The translations under genes and the position numbers were made by a program. From assembly GCF_002844275.1 (NCBI RefSeq), contig NZ_NXGX01000002.1:1-64000 (forward strand): DNA of 64,000 nucleotides, read 5' to 3'. The DNA is from Thalassospira lohafexi (GTDB lineage Bacteria > Pseudomonadota > Alphaproteobacteria > Rhodospirillales > Thalassospiraceae). A model generated the notes under the pieces. It made no database searches. It was not told the origin of the DNA and saw nothing but the letters and a program-made list of their open reading frames with translations. Below, piece after piece: positions 33,387-42,202 of the stretch (positions are counted from its first letter, which is position 1; every line of letters starts with the position of its first letter).

Positions 33387-34728
33387 TACGGCACCATGTA
33401 TCGCGCGCATCTGCCCCATTACCTGGGACAAGTGCATCAAGATTGACAAAGCCGGTTTCACCGATTGATGTGTCGATCTCAACCCAGATGCCTTTGCTGT
33501 CGCCGGAAATATAAACCGTTTCAAACCGCGCCAGCCGTCGAATGATCGTGTTGGTCACGCCCGCACCGTTGCGCATGTTGAGTAAATCACGGTCGACATA
33601 ATATGGATCGCGGTCTTCGCCGATCATCTGTTCGACTTGGCGGGTGATCTGGCTGCCTTTTTCAGCGACCATGGCAGGCAGATCACGGGTCAGGAACCCT
33701 TGGCCGGGGCCAAAGGCGATCAGCAGGGCAAATATCACGACGAAAACCGGACTGAGATGGAGCAGGGCAACCATCATGCCCACCCGTTGCCATTCATCGC
33801 GCACCCGTCTGGCGGGTTGACCATCTTCGAGGCGGCGAATGCTGGTGCGAATTTGTTCGGCAAGGGCCGAGCGGTTTGTGCCGATGAAATCACGTGCCTG
33901 AAGCAAAACCGCGCACGCCAGTGGTCGGTTACCGGATTTTTCAAAGGCGGTGGCTTGGGTGAAAAGAAGCTTTGCATTGCCTTCGGCCGGGAACGTGCCG
34001 CCGCGCATGTTGCCAAGGATCGCACGCCATGCCGGGATAAAACTGCGCCAGCCCCAGAACCCCCGCAGCCATGTCTTAAAACTTGCTTTTAGCGCCATCC
34101 GCCGAGCCCCTTTGGGGGCAAGGTAGGCTGAGACGACTTCCGTACGGACAGAATTGAAAAAGCCACGCACGATTTTGAATTCGACGAGACGCGGCTGTGC
34201 CGATACGACGCCGGTGACGGCGCACTGGATAAATCCCGCGGCGTTGCTGTCGGGTCTTTTGGCTTTGTGGCGGCGTGCGCCGGGGTGAATGTTGCTTTTG
34301 CGTCCGCTGGCTTTGGCCTGTTGTTCGCGGTAGGCCTGATTGGCGCGTGCGACTTTGTCATCCTTGCCGGGATTGGCTTGTTGTTCTTTGCGGCCGGATC
34401 CGGCAAATCCTTGACGGGTTTTGTTGGCATTGCGTGCGCCTGCAGCATCTGGGCCATAGGCCGAGGATGTTGATGATTTGGTTTGCCCGCTTTGAGCCGC
34501 CGAGCCGTTTTTAGGGTTATTGGCCTGTGCGGGGGCTTTGCGTTCACCGGTCAGGATTTCATAGGCCTCAGTGATGTCTTTGAATTTTTCTTCCGAATCC
34601 GCGTCAGTGTTGCGATCAGGATGGAATTCAAAGGCCAGTTTGCGATAGGCAAGCTTGATTTCCTTCGCACTGGCACCAGGCGCAATGTTCAGCATGCGGT
34701 AATATATGCTCAGGCGATCCTGATTCAT
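33370..34728 (-). CDS. J-domain membrane protein with SH3-like C-terminus
   Basis: 452 aa. Residues 5-65 are a J domain (YYRMLNIAPGASAKEIKLAYRKLA, then the HPD motif EFHPDRNTD). A long basic, Q/S/N-rich linker follows, then a conserved middle region and a hydrophobic segment (MMVALLHLSPVFVVIFALLIAF), and a C-terminal SH3-like part (YISGDSKGIWVEIDT, ETGFVNLDALV). It should recruit Hsp70 (DnaK) at the membrane; the SH3-like region may bind peptidoglycan or a partner. It is not a classical DnaJ: no zinc-finger or G/F region. The start at ATG 34728 is the first residue of the J domain. Confidence 0.8.
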   Translation of the reverse strand: MNQDRLSIYYRMLNIAPGASAKEIKLAYRKLAFEFHPDRNTDADSEEKFKDITEAYEILTGERKAPAQANNPKNGSAAQSGQTKSSTSSAYGPDAAGARNANKTRQGFAGSGRKEQQANPGKDDKVARANQAYREQQAKASGRKSNIHPGARRHKAKRPDSNAAGFIQCAVTGVVSAQPRLVEFKIVRGFFNSVRTEVVSAYLAPKGARRMALKASFKTWLRGFWGWRSFIPAWRAILGNMRGGTFPAEGNAKLLFTQATAFEKSGNRPLACAVLLQARDFIGTNRSALAEQIRTSIRRLEDGQPARRVRDEWQRVGMMVALLHLSPVFVVIFALLIAFGPGQGFLTRDLPAMVAEKGSQITRQVEQMIGEDRDPYYVDRDLLNMRNGAGVTNTIIRRLARFETVYISGDSKGIWVEIDTSIGETGFVNLDALVPGNGADARDTWCRKNSCD

Positions 34729-34912
34729 GGTGAAAGAAAATTCCTGTCCTGCATGGGTTCCCGGCATGGGGAAGTTATTTGATGGCCATTTTGACAATGG
34801 CTTTTACGCCACAATCATATGATTGAAATCTTAACACGTTGTCACTTTTGACGAATTGCCATATTTTGCAAGAATCAAGTTTAAACACGTCCGGAACAAG
34901 CAGGTAGCAACA

Positions 34913-35944
34913 TTGAAGCTGAAGTTTTGGCAACGCAATGTCGATGATGACGACGATTTGTCCGAAGACGACAACGCGTCCGAGTTCCAGATGCCACCGG
35001 GTCATCACCTTAGCTTTGGTATCCGCATGCGGGCCAAGTGGGAAGGGTATGACGATCCGGTTGAATACTATCTGCTTCAGCTTGAAATAGATGCCTATGC
35101 CGATTGGCTGCGCAAAATGCGGGTATTCCTTGCCCGTCCTGTCGAGCCGGAACTGGGCGAACTTGACCTTGACGACGAAATCGGGCGCTGGCCGCCTGAG
35201 CGTATCAGGCTGTATGATAAGTTGTTTGATCACGGGATCATGATCCCGGGGGGACATGAATACGCGCTCGAACTGGCCAAGCCGCTGGCACTTGATGAGA
35301 CGTTAAGTTGTCTGGAAATTGGGGCGAAGCTTGGCGGGGTGGCACGTATTCTGGCAGATCGGCTGGGGGTTTGGGTCACGGCGTATGAGCAGGACGGCGA
35401 ATTGGCGCTCCTTGGTATGGAACGCTCAGTTCAGTCGGGTGTTCAGAAAAAAGTTCCCGTTCAGGTGTTCGATCCGCGTGCCCCGGAATTGCGCAAAGCG
35501 TATTTCAACGTTGTCTATTCCTATGGGGAGTTGTTCAAAATCCCGGAAAAGGACGCATTTCTTCCTGCGATTGCGGATACCTTGCGTGACCACGGACAGA
35601 TATTGCTGACCGATTACGTGCTGACCCGTGATCTCGACGAGGCAGAGCTTGGAAAATGGGCCAAGTTGGAAGGCGAGGAGCTGTTTCCATGGACGGCACA
35701 GGAATACAAAGAAAAATTAGGCGCACTTAAATTTGACATCCGTATTGCCAAAGATGAGTCGGAAACGCATCTGGCTCATATAAAAATGGCGTGGATGACC
35801 TTGTTGTCGGACATCCAAAAGAGCGGTTTAGACCCTGATGTGATGGATTATATGGTTTCTGAGATGGAAATGTGGATGAATCGCGTAAAAATGCTTGAAA
35901 ATGGGTCGCTAGCCTTTTATCGGTTCTACGCAACGATCAGGTGA
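34913..35944 (+). CDS. SAM-dependent methyltransferase-like protein
   Basis: About 343 aa. A highly acidic N-terminus (QRNVDDDDDLSEDD) and a globular region precede a class I methyltransferase core: LSCLEIGAKLGGVARILADRLG (motif I, E-x-G-x-x-x-G), VTAYEQD (motif II acidic), and FNVVYSYGELFKIPEKDAFLP then LLTDYVL. The SAM-binding glycines are partly kept (GAKLGG). The substrate is unknown. The start is uncertain: TTG 34913 has AGG 8 nt upstream, whereas the open frame runs to 34856. It diverges from the J-domain gene. Confidence 0.7.
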   Translation: MKLKFWQRNVDDDDDLSEDDNASEFQMPPGHHLSFGIRMRAKWEGYDDPVEYYLLQLEIDAYADWLRKMRVFLARPVEPELGELDLDDEIGRWPPERIRLYDKLFDHGIMIPGGHEYALELAKPLALDETLSCLEIGAKLGGVARILADRLGVWVTAYEQDGELALLGMERSVQSGVQKKVPVQVFDPRAPELRKAYFNVVYSYGELFKIPEKDAFLPAIADTLRDHGQILLTDYVLTRDLDEAELGKWAKLEGEELFPWTAQEYKEKLGALKFDIRIAKDESETHLAHIKMAWMTLLSDIQKSGLDPDVMDYMVSEMEMWMNRVKMLENGSLAFYRFYATIR

Positions 35945-36092
35945 TCGGTAAGGTTTTAGATTGCTGCTGGCGCTTTTATAGGGATTTGTCCCGATTTCTG
36001 TCGCCGCAACCTGTTTTAGGTGTTGACAGGGGCAAGTCCTACTTCTATTTTCCGGCTTCCTCGAAGGGGCCAAGTTTCTAAGGTTTAAGATT

Positions 36093-36218
36093 ATGAAGAT
36101 CCGGAACTCATTGAAATCCGCTAAGCTGCGGGAAAAGGGCTGCCGTATCGTGCGCCGCCGTGGCCGCGTATACGTGATCAATAAAAAGAACCCGCGTTTC
36201 AAGGCGCGTCAGGGTTAA
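36093..36218 (+). CDS. rpmJ: 50S ribosomal protein L36
   Basis: 41 aa: [20 protein letters not shown] at the start, ending [12 protein letters not shown]. This is the longer L36 form without the C-x2-C...C-x4-H zinc ribbon (only one cysteine, C17), the usual version in Alphaproteobacteria. It stands alone, as rpmJ often does in this class, and ends in a strong terminator. It is too short for many gene callers. Confidence 0.96.
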   Translation: MKIRNSLKSAKLREKGCRIVRRRGRVYVINKKNPRFKARQG

Positions 36219-36250
36219 TTCCCGGCATCTTGACCGCAAAGGTTTTACAA

Positions 36251-36285
36251 AACGCCGCATTGGTTTTCCAATGCGGCGTTTTGTT
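36251..36285. terminator. Bidirectional terminator between rpmJ and the nucleotide cyclase
   Basis: A perfect 13-bp stem (36251-36263 with 36268-36280), T4 loop, then TTGTTTT. Confidence 0.85.
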
Positions 36286-38250
36286 TTATCTGCTTTCGGG
36301 GGATGTGCTGTCTTTCGCTGCGTCATCGATGCCGTCAATCAAAACTTTATAGACGGCTGTTGTTTCGCTTCGGCCACGCAGAAGAACTTCCTTGGCTGGT
36401 ATGGCCTGTGACGGATCGCTGAGCCTGCTATATGTGCTCTCGCCGATCAGTATTTTCGTTCCCAGTTCCTTGTTCATCGCTTCAAGGCGGGCGGCACTGT
36501 TTACGGCATCGCCATTGACGGTAAAGGAAAGCCTGCCTGGCGCGCCAACGCTGGCGGCAACCAGCTCACCGGTATTTACCCCGCAGCGGCACCGTAAAGT
36601 TGTTTCCTTGAACTGTTTGGCATAAACCATCTTTTGCAGGGAAATGGCCGTTTCAACGGCGGCATCGGCATGGTTGGGCAGTTCGCCAACCGCGTTAAAC
36701 ACCGCAAGGATCGCGTCGCCCTGATATTGGGTGATAATCCCTTTGTTGGCTTCGATCACTGCCGTAGCATCCGTGAAGTAGGCATTCAGAATATCAACAA
36801 CATGCTGCGGGTCTGCCTTTTCGCTCATGCTGGTGAAGCCCTGCAAATCAACAAAGAGCGTTGTCGCAATGCATTTATGTGGTGGGATTGTTCCGGCATC
36901 GCTTTGTGATGCTAAAAGTTGCTCGGCAATTGCCGGGGGCACGAACTTGCCAAACAGGCGTCCGATCCGTTCGCGGTCATTTAGTGTGACGACCATCTGG
37001 TTAAAGGACGTCGCAGCATCGTTAAATTCTGTGATGTAGCTTTCTGGAAGGTGGGGCAGGGATGTTAGATTGCCTTCTTCAAGCTGGCGGGTGGCAGCGG
37101 AAAACCGTTTAAGAGGGCGCGAGAAATAGTGTGCAATCACAGCCGCACCGATCAGGGCCCCAATCAACACAACAACGCCGATCCACAGCAGAAAATCAAG
37201 GCGACGACCTTCTGCTGCGAAGACAGACGGCGCAAAATGCATTCCAAAGGTGATCGGCGTCGCAGACGACTGTGATGCTTCGCGGGTGACGATAATGTTG
37301 TAAGTCGAATTGATGATGACCTGCGATACATCAAGGCGTTGATCCAAAGCGAGTTTAAGGCTGTCACCAAGGTCAAGCGGTTTCCATCTGGCACGCTGGG
37401 AAAGGATCGGATCGCCGATTTGATCAAGTTGCGGAAGGACGCTTGTCGCTTCTTCTAGCGTTTCGGGGACAAAGGCAGAATCCTCGGCCCGCATATTGAC
37501 CCGTTGCCAGTTTGAAAGGCTTGGATGGGCGATGATGTGATTTTCAACCATGATGAAGGCTGTCCGTCCATCGCCTTGCTCCTGCATTGGAAGGTCGCGC
37601 GACAAACCGGGCAGGGTCAGGTACTGGATCAGGACACCAAGATATTCGCCGTTCTGAAAAAGCGGGATGGCTTCACCAATCACGACCTGACGAAGTGCGC
37701 TTTGCCAGTAAGGGAAAAGCGTTTGGCTCTTGGCTGGACCGGTCTCGGGGAAAAGTTCTGCAATCTGTCCATCGAACAGATCGGCCTTGGTTTTTAAAAA
37801 CTTATGCGTCTTTGGATCGTAGCCAAGAAACTCACCATCCGGTGTTGTCATTCCGATGGCGGCGATATCGGTTTCACCGGCAATCAATGACGGGATATTA
37901 TCGGTCCAGAACGACGGGTTGCGCGGATTGACAAGACCCTCGGCAGTTTGTGTTGCGACCCAGTTATTGCGATCGGCAAGTCGGATCAGGCGTTTTTCGA
38001 CAGTGCGTTCCGCCTCGGCAAGGTCAGCACTGGTCATGCTGATCCAAAGATCGCGGGTGTTTTCAACCGCAGTCTGTAGACCAACATAAAGCGACAGACC
38101 AACACCAACCACACTGCAAAGCAACAAGCCCCCCAGCAAAACGCCAAAAATGGAAAAGCGTCCGTGACGTTTTGCCAAACTGTTTCCCCCAAGTTTAATG
38201 GAAATGCGATGATGCCTGTCCATTTTGAACATGCTTATCTTACCATTCAA
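36286..38250 (-). CDS. Membrane class III nucleotide cyclase (first of tandem pair)
   Basis: 654 aa. A membrane helix near residues 28-52 and another near 355-378 enclose a periplasmic Cache-like sensor of about 300 residues. A HAMP segment (RPLKRFSAATRQLEEGNL) leads to the class III cyclase domain (about 460-640): metal Asp in FVDLQGFTSM and QGDAILAVF, and transition-state residues in GDAVNSAARLE. At the position of the adenine-selecting lysine there is Gln (TQYQGD), so ATP versus GTP cannot be decided. It is a close paralogue of the next gene (84-bp gap) and may be co-transcribed with it. Confidence 0.88.
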   Translation of the reverse strand: MNGKISMFKMDRHHRISIKLGGNSLAKRHGRFSIFGVLLGGLLLCSVVGVGLSLYVGLQTAVENTRDLWISMTSADLAEAERTVEKRLIRLADRNNWVATQTAEGLVNPRNPSFWTDNIPSLIAGETDIAAIGMTTPDGEFLGYDPKTHKFLKTKADLFDGQIAELFPETGPAKSQTLFPYWQSALRQVVIGEAIPLFQNGEYLGVLIQYLTLPGLSRDLPMQEQGDGRTAFIMVENHIIAHPSLSNWQRVNMRAEDSAFVPETLEEATSVLPQLDQIGDPILSQRARWKPLDLGDSLKLALDQRLDVSQVIINSTYNIIVTREASQSSATPITFGMHFAPSVFAAEGRRLDFLLWIGVVVLIGALIGAAVIAHYFSRPLKRFSAATRQLEEGNLTSLPHLPESYITEFNDAATSFNQMVVTLNDRERIGRLFGKFVPPAIAEQLLASQSDAGTIPPHKCIATTLFVDLQGFTSMSEKADPQHVVDILNAYFTDATAVIEANKGIITQYQGDAILAVFNAVGELPNHADAAVETAISLQKMVYAKQFKETTLRCRCGVNTGELVAASVGAPGRLSFTVNGDAVNSAARLEAMNKELGTKILIGESTYSRLSDPSQAIPAKEVLLRGRSETTAVYKVLIDGIDDAAKDSTSPESR

Positions 38251-38334
38251 TTCATCAGCTTATGTACTTTTGATGAGCATGGAAAGAGGGCAGTCAACTC
38301 TGGGTAGGTATGCACTGTTCAGTGTGTTTTGACT

Positions 38335-40227
38335 TTATGATAGGCCGAGCAAGTCCGACGGCACTGTATAAAGCTCGGTCATGCTATGGCGCCCCCGCAG
38401 CAGAACTTCACCTGCCTTGATCACTCTGTCTGGGTTGGAAAGCAGGATACGCGTACTTTCTGATATCAAAACATCAGTATGAAGCACCTTGTTCTCTTGT
38501 TCCAGACGCGACGCCGTGTTGACCGCATCGCCGTGAACCGTAAACGATAGCCGTGCCTTCGCACCGACGTTCCCGGCCACCATATTACCGGTATTCACCC
38601 CGCATCGGCAACGGATCGACAATCCTTCAAATGTTCTGCTATGGACTTCTTTTTGTAGGGCAATTGCGCTGTCGAGGGCGGCATCAGCGTGATTTTCCAA
38701 GTCATCAAACACATTATAAACCGCAAGGATAGCATCGCCCTGAAACTGGGTGATGATGCCGCTATGCGATTCGATAATGCTTGTCGCACAATCAAAATAG
38801 GCGTTGAGCATCGAAATGATCTGATTTGGGTCGAGTGTCTCGCACATCGATGTAAACCCGGCGATGTCGATAAACAGGACCGTTGCTTCTGTTTGTTGTG
38901 GAGGTAGTGCCCCGGAATCTGTTCCCGATGCCAGAAGTTTTTTGGCAATGGATTGCGGGACAAATTTACCAAACAGACTGGTAATACGTTCGCGGTCATG
39001 AACCGCAATCATCATGTGATTGAAGGATCGGGCGGCATCGTCATATTCGCGAATTCGGCTACCTTCAAGTTGAGGGACATCGGCAGAGGCGATTGCTTCG
39101 TCTTCGAACGCACGTGCCGCGGCCGCGAACTTTCGGATGGGTTTTGTGAACTGGCGTGACATCACAATCGCGACGAGGATCGCAAGCACCAGAACGCCAC
39201 CTCCCAGAATAGATGCCAGTACGAGCCGTTCCCATTCATCGTTAAACAGTTCCTCGTCGAAATGCATACCGATGATGATGGGCGAAATTGCAGCATTTTC
39301 GACCTGTCGTGTAACGATCAGGTTGTACTTTCCATCAAGTTCAAGACCGGAAAGCTGAATGCCTTTTCCTTTTTCCCCGTCGTCATCGCGTTCGGTTTTG
39401 ATCCTTTCGGATTTACCGATATTGGCCAGAACCGGATCACTGATGTCACTTATGGTTGGAAGGGGGATCGGGCTGCGCGCAATGTTCGCATCATCGATGA
39501 GTTTGGATGCGGTGTTAGTGCCCCAGTCACGCAAACCCGGATGTGCCATCACCCGATTGCCACCAATCAGGATAAAAGGTGTTCCGGGTAAGTCTTCGCG
39601 CCCTCTAATCAGGCTGTCGGACAGGTTCGAGAGCGATAGATATTGTATGAAGGTTCCAAGGTAGCGCCCGTCATTAAATAACGGGACCCAGCTGGTTAAC
39701 ACGGTTTTGTCGAAATATGGGTCCCAGCGGGGAAAGCCGGTTCTACTGGTCGCTGGTCCGCGTATCTGGGCCAATTCGGAAAACAGCATATCGTCCATGG
39801 GAAGGGTACGCCGGATGACGCTCATATCATCGGGGTTATAACCGATAAACTGCCGTTCACCGGTGACAAGGCCATAGGCCATGACATCCATATTTGCCGC
39901 GGCAAGCGCGCGCATTGCATTGTTCCAACCGTATTGGAAGCTGGGGTCAAGCGCACTTTCGGCAACCTGCTCGGCGACCCAGTTTGATCTTTTGTCAACT
40001 TCATCCATGCGTTCCTGCATGGTGCGTTGAACTGATGTCAGATCGACATCTGCAAGCATCACCCAAAGATTGCGGGTGTTCTCATAGGCCGCTCCAAGCC
40101 CGACATAAAGGGCCAAACCGACGCCCAGAATGCTGGTGGCGGAAAAACCGGCAAGAAGGACAGAAAGGACGGAATATCTACGTTTTGACGTCACTCGGTG
40201 TTTCTTCCTGAAAAGAAGGTTCCCCAA
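38335..40227 (-). CDS. Membrane class III nucleotide cyclase (second of tandem pair)
   Basis: 630 aa, with the same layout as its downstream paralogue: one N-terminal membrane helix, a Cache-like periplasmic sensor (IGYNPDDMS, PLFNDGRYLGTFIQYL), a second helix near 335-358, HAMP, then the cyclase domain with FIDIAGFTSM, FQGDAILAVY and GDAVNTASRLE. The two sensors share the frame (LGxxxxFIQYL, MAHPGLRDWG) but differ elsewhere, so they probably answer related but distinct signals. Gln again replaces the adenine-selecting lysine. It is the first gene of the pair on the minus strand. Confidence 0.88.
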   Translation of the reverse strand: MGNLLFRKKHRVTSKRRYSVLSVLLAGFSATSILGVGLALYVGLGAAYENTRNLWVMLADVDLTSVQRTMQERMDEVDKRSNWVAEQVAESALDPSFQYGWNNAMRALAAANMDVMAYGLVTGERQFIGYNPDDMSVIRRTLPMDDMLFSELAQIRGPATSRTGFPRWDPYFDKTVLTSWVPLFNDGRYLGTFIQYLSLSNLSDSLIRGREDLPGTPFILIGGNRVMAHPGLRDWGTNTASKLIDDANIARSPIPLPTISDISDPVLANIGKSERIKTERDDDGEKGKGIQLSGLELDGKYNLIVTRQVENAAISPIIIGMHFDEELFNDEWERLVLASILGGGVLVLAILVAIVMSRQFTKPIRKFAAAARAFEDEAIASADVPQLEGSRIREYDDAARSFNHMMIAVHDRERITSLFGKFVPQSIAKKLLASGTDSGALPPQQTEATVLFIDIAGFTSMCETLDPNQIISMLNAYFDCATSIIESHSGIITQFQGDAILAVYNVFDDLENHADAALDSAIALQKEVHSRTFEGLSIRCRCGVNTGNMVAGNVGAKARLSFTVHGDAVNTASRLEQENKVLHTDVLISESTRILLSNPDRVIKAGEVLLRGRHSMTELYTVPSDLLGLS

Positions 40228-40241
40228 CCTTGAGAGCCAGT

Positions 40242-40679
40242 TTAGCGGCGATCGAATTTAGTTGAAAGGATGATCGAACTTGATGTGCGTTTTATTCCGG
40301 CAAGGCCGCCGATCCGGTCAAGTACAGTATCGAGTTCTTCCGATGTATCGGCCGCTATTTCAGCGATCAGATCGAACTCCCCGGCAATCGCAAGACAGCG
40401 AATGCAGTGGGGGATTTTCTGTAATGCGCCAACAACACCCGCAGATTGCTTTTGTTCAAGCTGGATCATGACTTCGGCCAGAAGAACCGGGCGTGCCTGA
40501 TCACCAAGTTGAACGGTATAGCCCATAATTGTCTGTGATTTTTCAAGCCGTTCAAGACGTTCCTGAACGGCACTGCGCGATAATCCAACATCGCGCGCAA
40601 GGGCGGTAATCGGAATACGTGCATTTTCCTGTAACCTGGCAATCAGGCGACGGTCGGTTTCATCAAGTCGGCGTTTCAT
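40242..40679 (-). CDS. Lrp/AsnC family transcriptional regulator
   Basis: 145 aa. N-terminal helix-turn-helix (RLIARLQENARIPITALARDVG, SRSAVQERLERLEK) and C-terminal RAM ligand domain (LLAEVMIQLEQ, CLAIAGEFDLIAEI). It is divergent from a saccharopine dehydrogenase-like gene with a 176-bp gap, the normal arrangement for a local regulator of amino-acid metabolism. The effector is unknown; lysine or a pathway intermediate is a reasonable guess. ATG 40679 begins MKRRLDETDRRLI. Confidence 0.92.
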   Translation of the reverse strand: MKRRLDETDRRLIARLQENARIPITALARDVGLSRSAVQERLERLEKSQTIMGYTVQLGDQARPVLLAEVMIQLEQKQSAGVVGALQKIPHCIRCLAIAGEFDLIAEIAADTSEELDTVLDRIGGLAGIKRTSSSIILSTKFDRR

Positions 40680-40855
40680 CGGGTATACCCATAAAAATGA
40701 CGGTCTATTCAATGATTTTGACAGTATCGCCGGGTTGTAAGCGTCAGTCCAGCGGCGGACGATAAAAGGGTCATAAACAAAACGTTATCAGGACAGGCAC
40801 GGCATCGGAAACATGGCTGTTTGTTTATTGTGTGTTGATCTGGGAGTGAACGAAA

Positions 40856-41938
40856 ATGAAAAAGATTTTGATCCTTGGGGCTGGTAAAATCGGGCGTATT
40901 GCCGCCGTCATGCTCAATGAAAGTGGCGATTATGCGGTGACACTGGCCGATGCCAATGGCGACATGCTGGAATTCTGCGCGCAGGATAATGCAGCAACGC
41001 TTGTAAAGGTTGATGTTACAGATGAAGCCGCCCTGACCGAGGTTGCCCGTGGGCATGATGCCATCTTGTCGACCTGTCCGTTTTATCTGAACGTTGCGAT
41101 TGCCCGTGTGGCGCGCGCAGTCGGGGCATCCTATTTTGATGTGACCGAGGATGTTGAAACCACCCGTGCCATCCGTGAAATCGCCGAGGGGGCAAGCAGC
41201 GCGTTTGTGCCGCAATGTGGCCTTGCACCGGGGTTTATTTCAATTGCTGCCCATGACCTGTTTAAGCGGTTTGATAGCGTGCAGAAATTGCGTCTTCGGG
41301 TTGGGGCGTTACCGCAAAATCCGACCAACCGTTTGAAATATAACCTGACCTGGTCAACTGACGGACTGATTAACGAGTACCTTAATCCGTGTGAGGCCAT
41401 CCTCAATGGCAAACGTGTCGAGGTGCTGCCGCTTGAAGGATATGAACGCTTCACAATTGATGGCACAGAATACGAAGCCTTCAATACGTCGGGTGGAGTT
41501 GGGGCATTATGTGACATGCTTGAAGGCAAGGTTGCCAATCTTGATTACAAAACTGTGCGTTATCCGGGGCATCAGGAAATCCTGAAAATCTTGATCGAAG
41601 ATCTGCGTTTGGGCGAACGCCCCGATATGATGAAGGAAATTTTTGAAAATGCCCTGCCGATTACCCAGCAGGATGTGATTGTCATTTTTGCTGATGCGGT
41701 TGGCATGCGAAATGGGGACCTGTGCGAAGAAAACTTCATCCGCAAAGTGCATGGTACTGAAATTGGTGGTCAGAGGTGGTCGGCGATCCAGATTACGACC
41801 TCTGCCGGGTTGTGCGCGCTGATCGATATGGTTTTGACCCAACAGCTCCCGGGGGCTGGCTATGTTCGTCAGGAAGAAGTTGGTCTTGATGATTTTCTCG
41901 CCAACCGGTTTGGTCGGTATTTCAGTCACGACGGATAG
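40856..41938 (+). CDS. Saccharopine dehydrogenase family protein
   Basis: 360 aa. The Rossmann motif is LILGAGKIGRIAAVML near the N-terminus; STCPFYLNVAIARVARAVGASYFDVTED and PQCGLAPGFISIAAHDL are family marks. It may act as saccharopine or L-lysine 6-dehydrogenase in lysine breakdown. The Lrp regulator next to it supports an amino-acid substrate. No lysine-ketoglutarate reductase or semialdehyde dehydrogenase is near, so the full pathway is not local. ATG 40856 is preceded by GGGAGTGAACGAA. Confidence 0.85.
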   Translation: MKKILILGAGKIGRIAAVMLNESGDYAVTLADANGDMLEFCAQDNAATLVKVDVTDEAALTEVARGHDAILSTCPFYLNVAIARVARAVGASYFDVTEDVETTRAIREIAEGASSAFVPQCGLAPGFISIAAHDLFKRFDSVQKLRLRVGALPQNPTNRLKYNLTWSTDGLINEYLNPCEAILNGKRVEVLPLEGYERFTIDGTEYEAFNTSGGVGALCDMLEGKVANLDYKTVRYPGHQEILKILIEDLRLGERPDMMKEIFENALPITQQDVIVIFADAVGMRNGDLCEENFIRKVHGTEIGGQRWSAIQITTSAGLCALIDMVLTQQLPGAGYVRQEEVGLDDFLANRFGRYFSHDG

Positions 41939-41975
41939 GCCTTAACCTTTCCGCCATTGCTTTATCGATGTCCAT

Positions 41976-42009
41976 AAAATCCCCTGAATGGAAGTTCGGG
42001 GGATTTTTT
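41976..42009 (+). terminator. Terminator after the saccharopine dehydrogenase gene
   Basis: AAAATCCCC (41976-41984) pairs with GGGGATTTT (41999-42007), followed by further T. Confidence 0.75.
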
Positions 42010-42030
42010 CCGGTTTTTTCGGGGATTACT

Positions 42031-42064
42031 GTGAATTTCTGAGAGATTGAAAGATGAAATTCAC
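42031..42064. repeat. Inverted repeat in the gap before the TPR gene
   Basis: GTGAATTTC (42031-42039) and GAAATTCAC (42056-42064) are perfect 9-bp arms 16 nt apart without a T-run. An operator or RNA hairpin are both possible. Otherwise the 264-bp gap holds no gene. Confidence 0.4.
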
Positions 42065-42202
42065 CGTGGCGCAGGATGGTATTGCATCAATGCAACCCTT
42101 GGGCATGGCCACGAGCAAGAATTTATGGCAAAGACGTGGTTTGTTAACGCTTGGCCCGTATGGTGACGGGATAAATTGATACTCTAACGGCGAAGGCATC
42201 CC

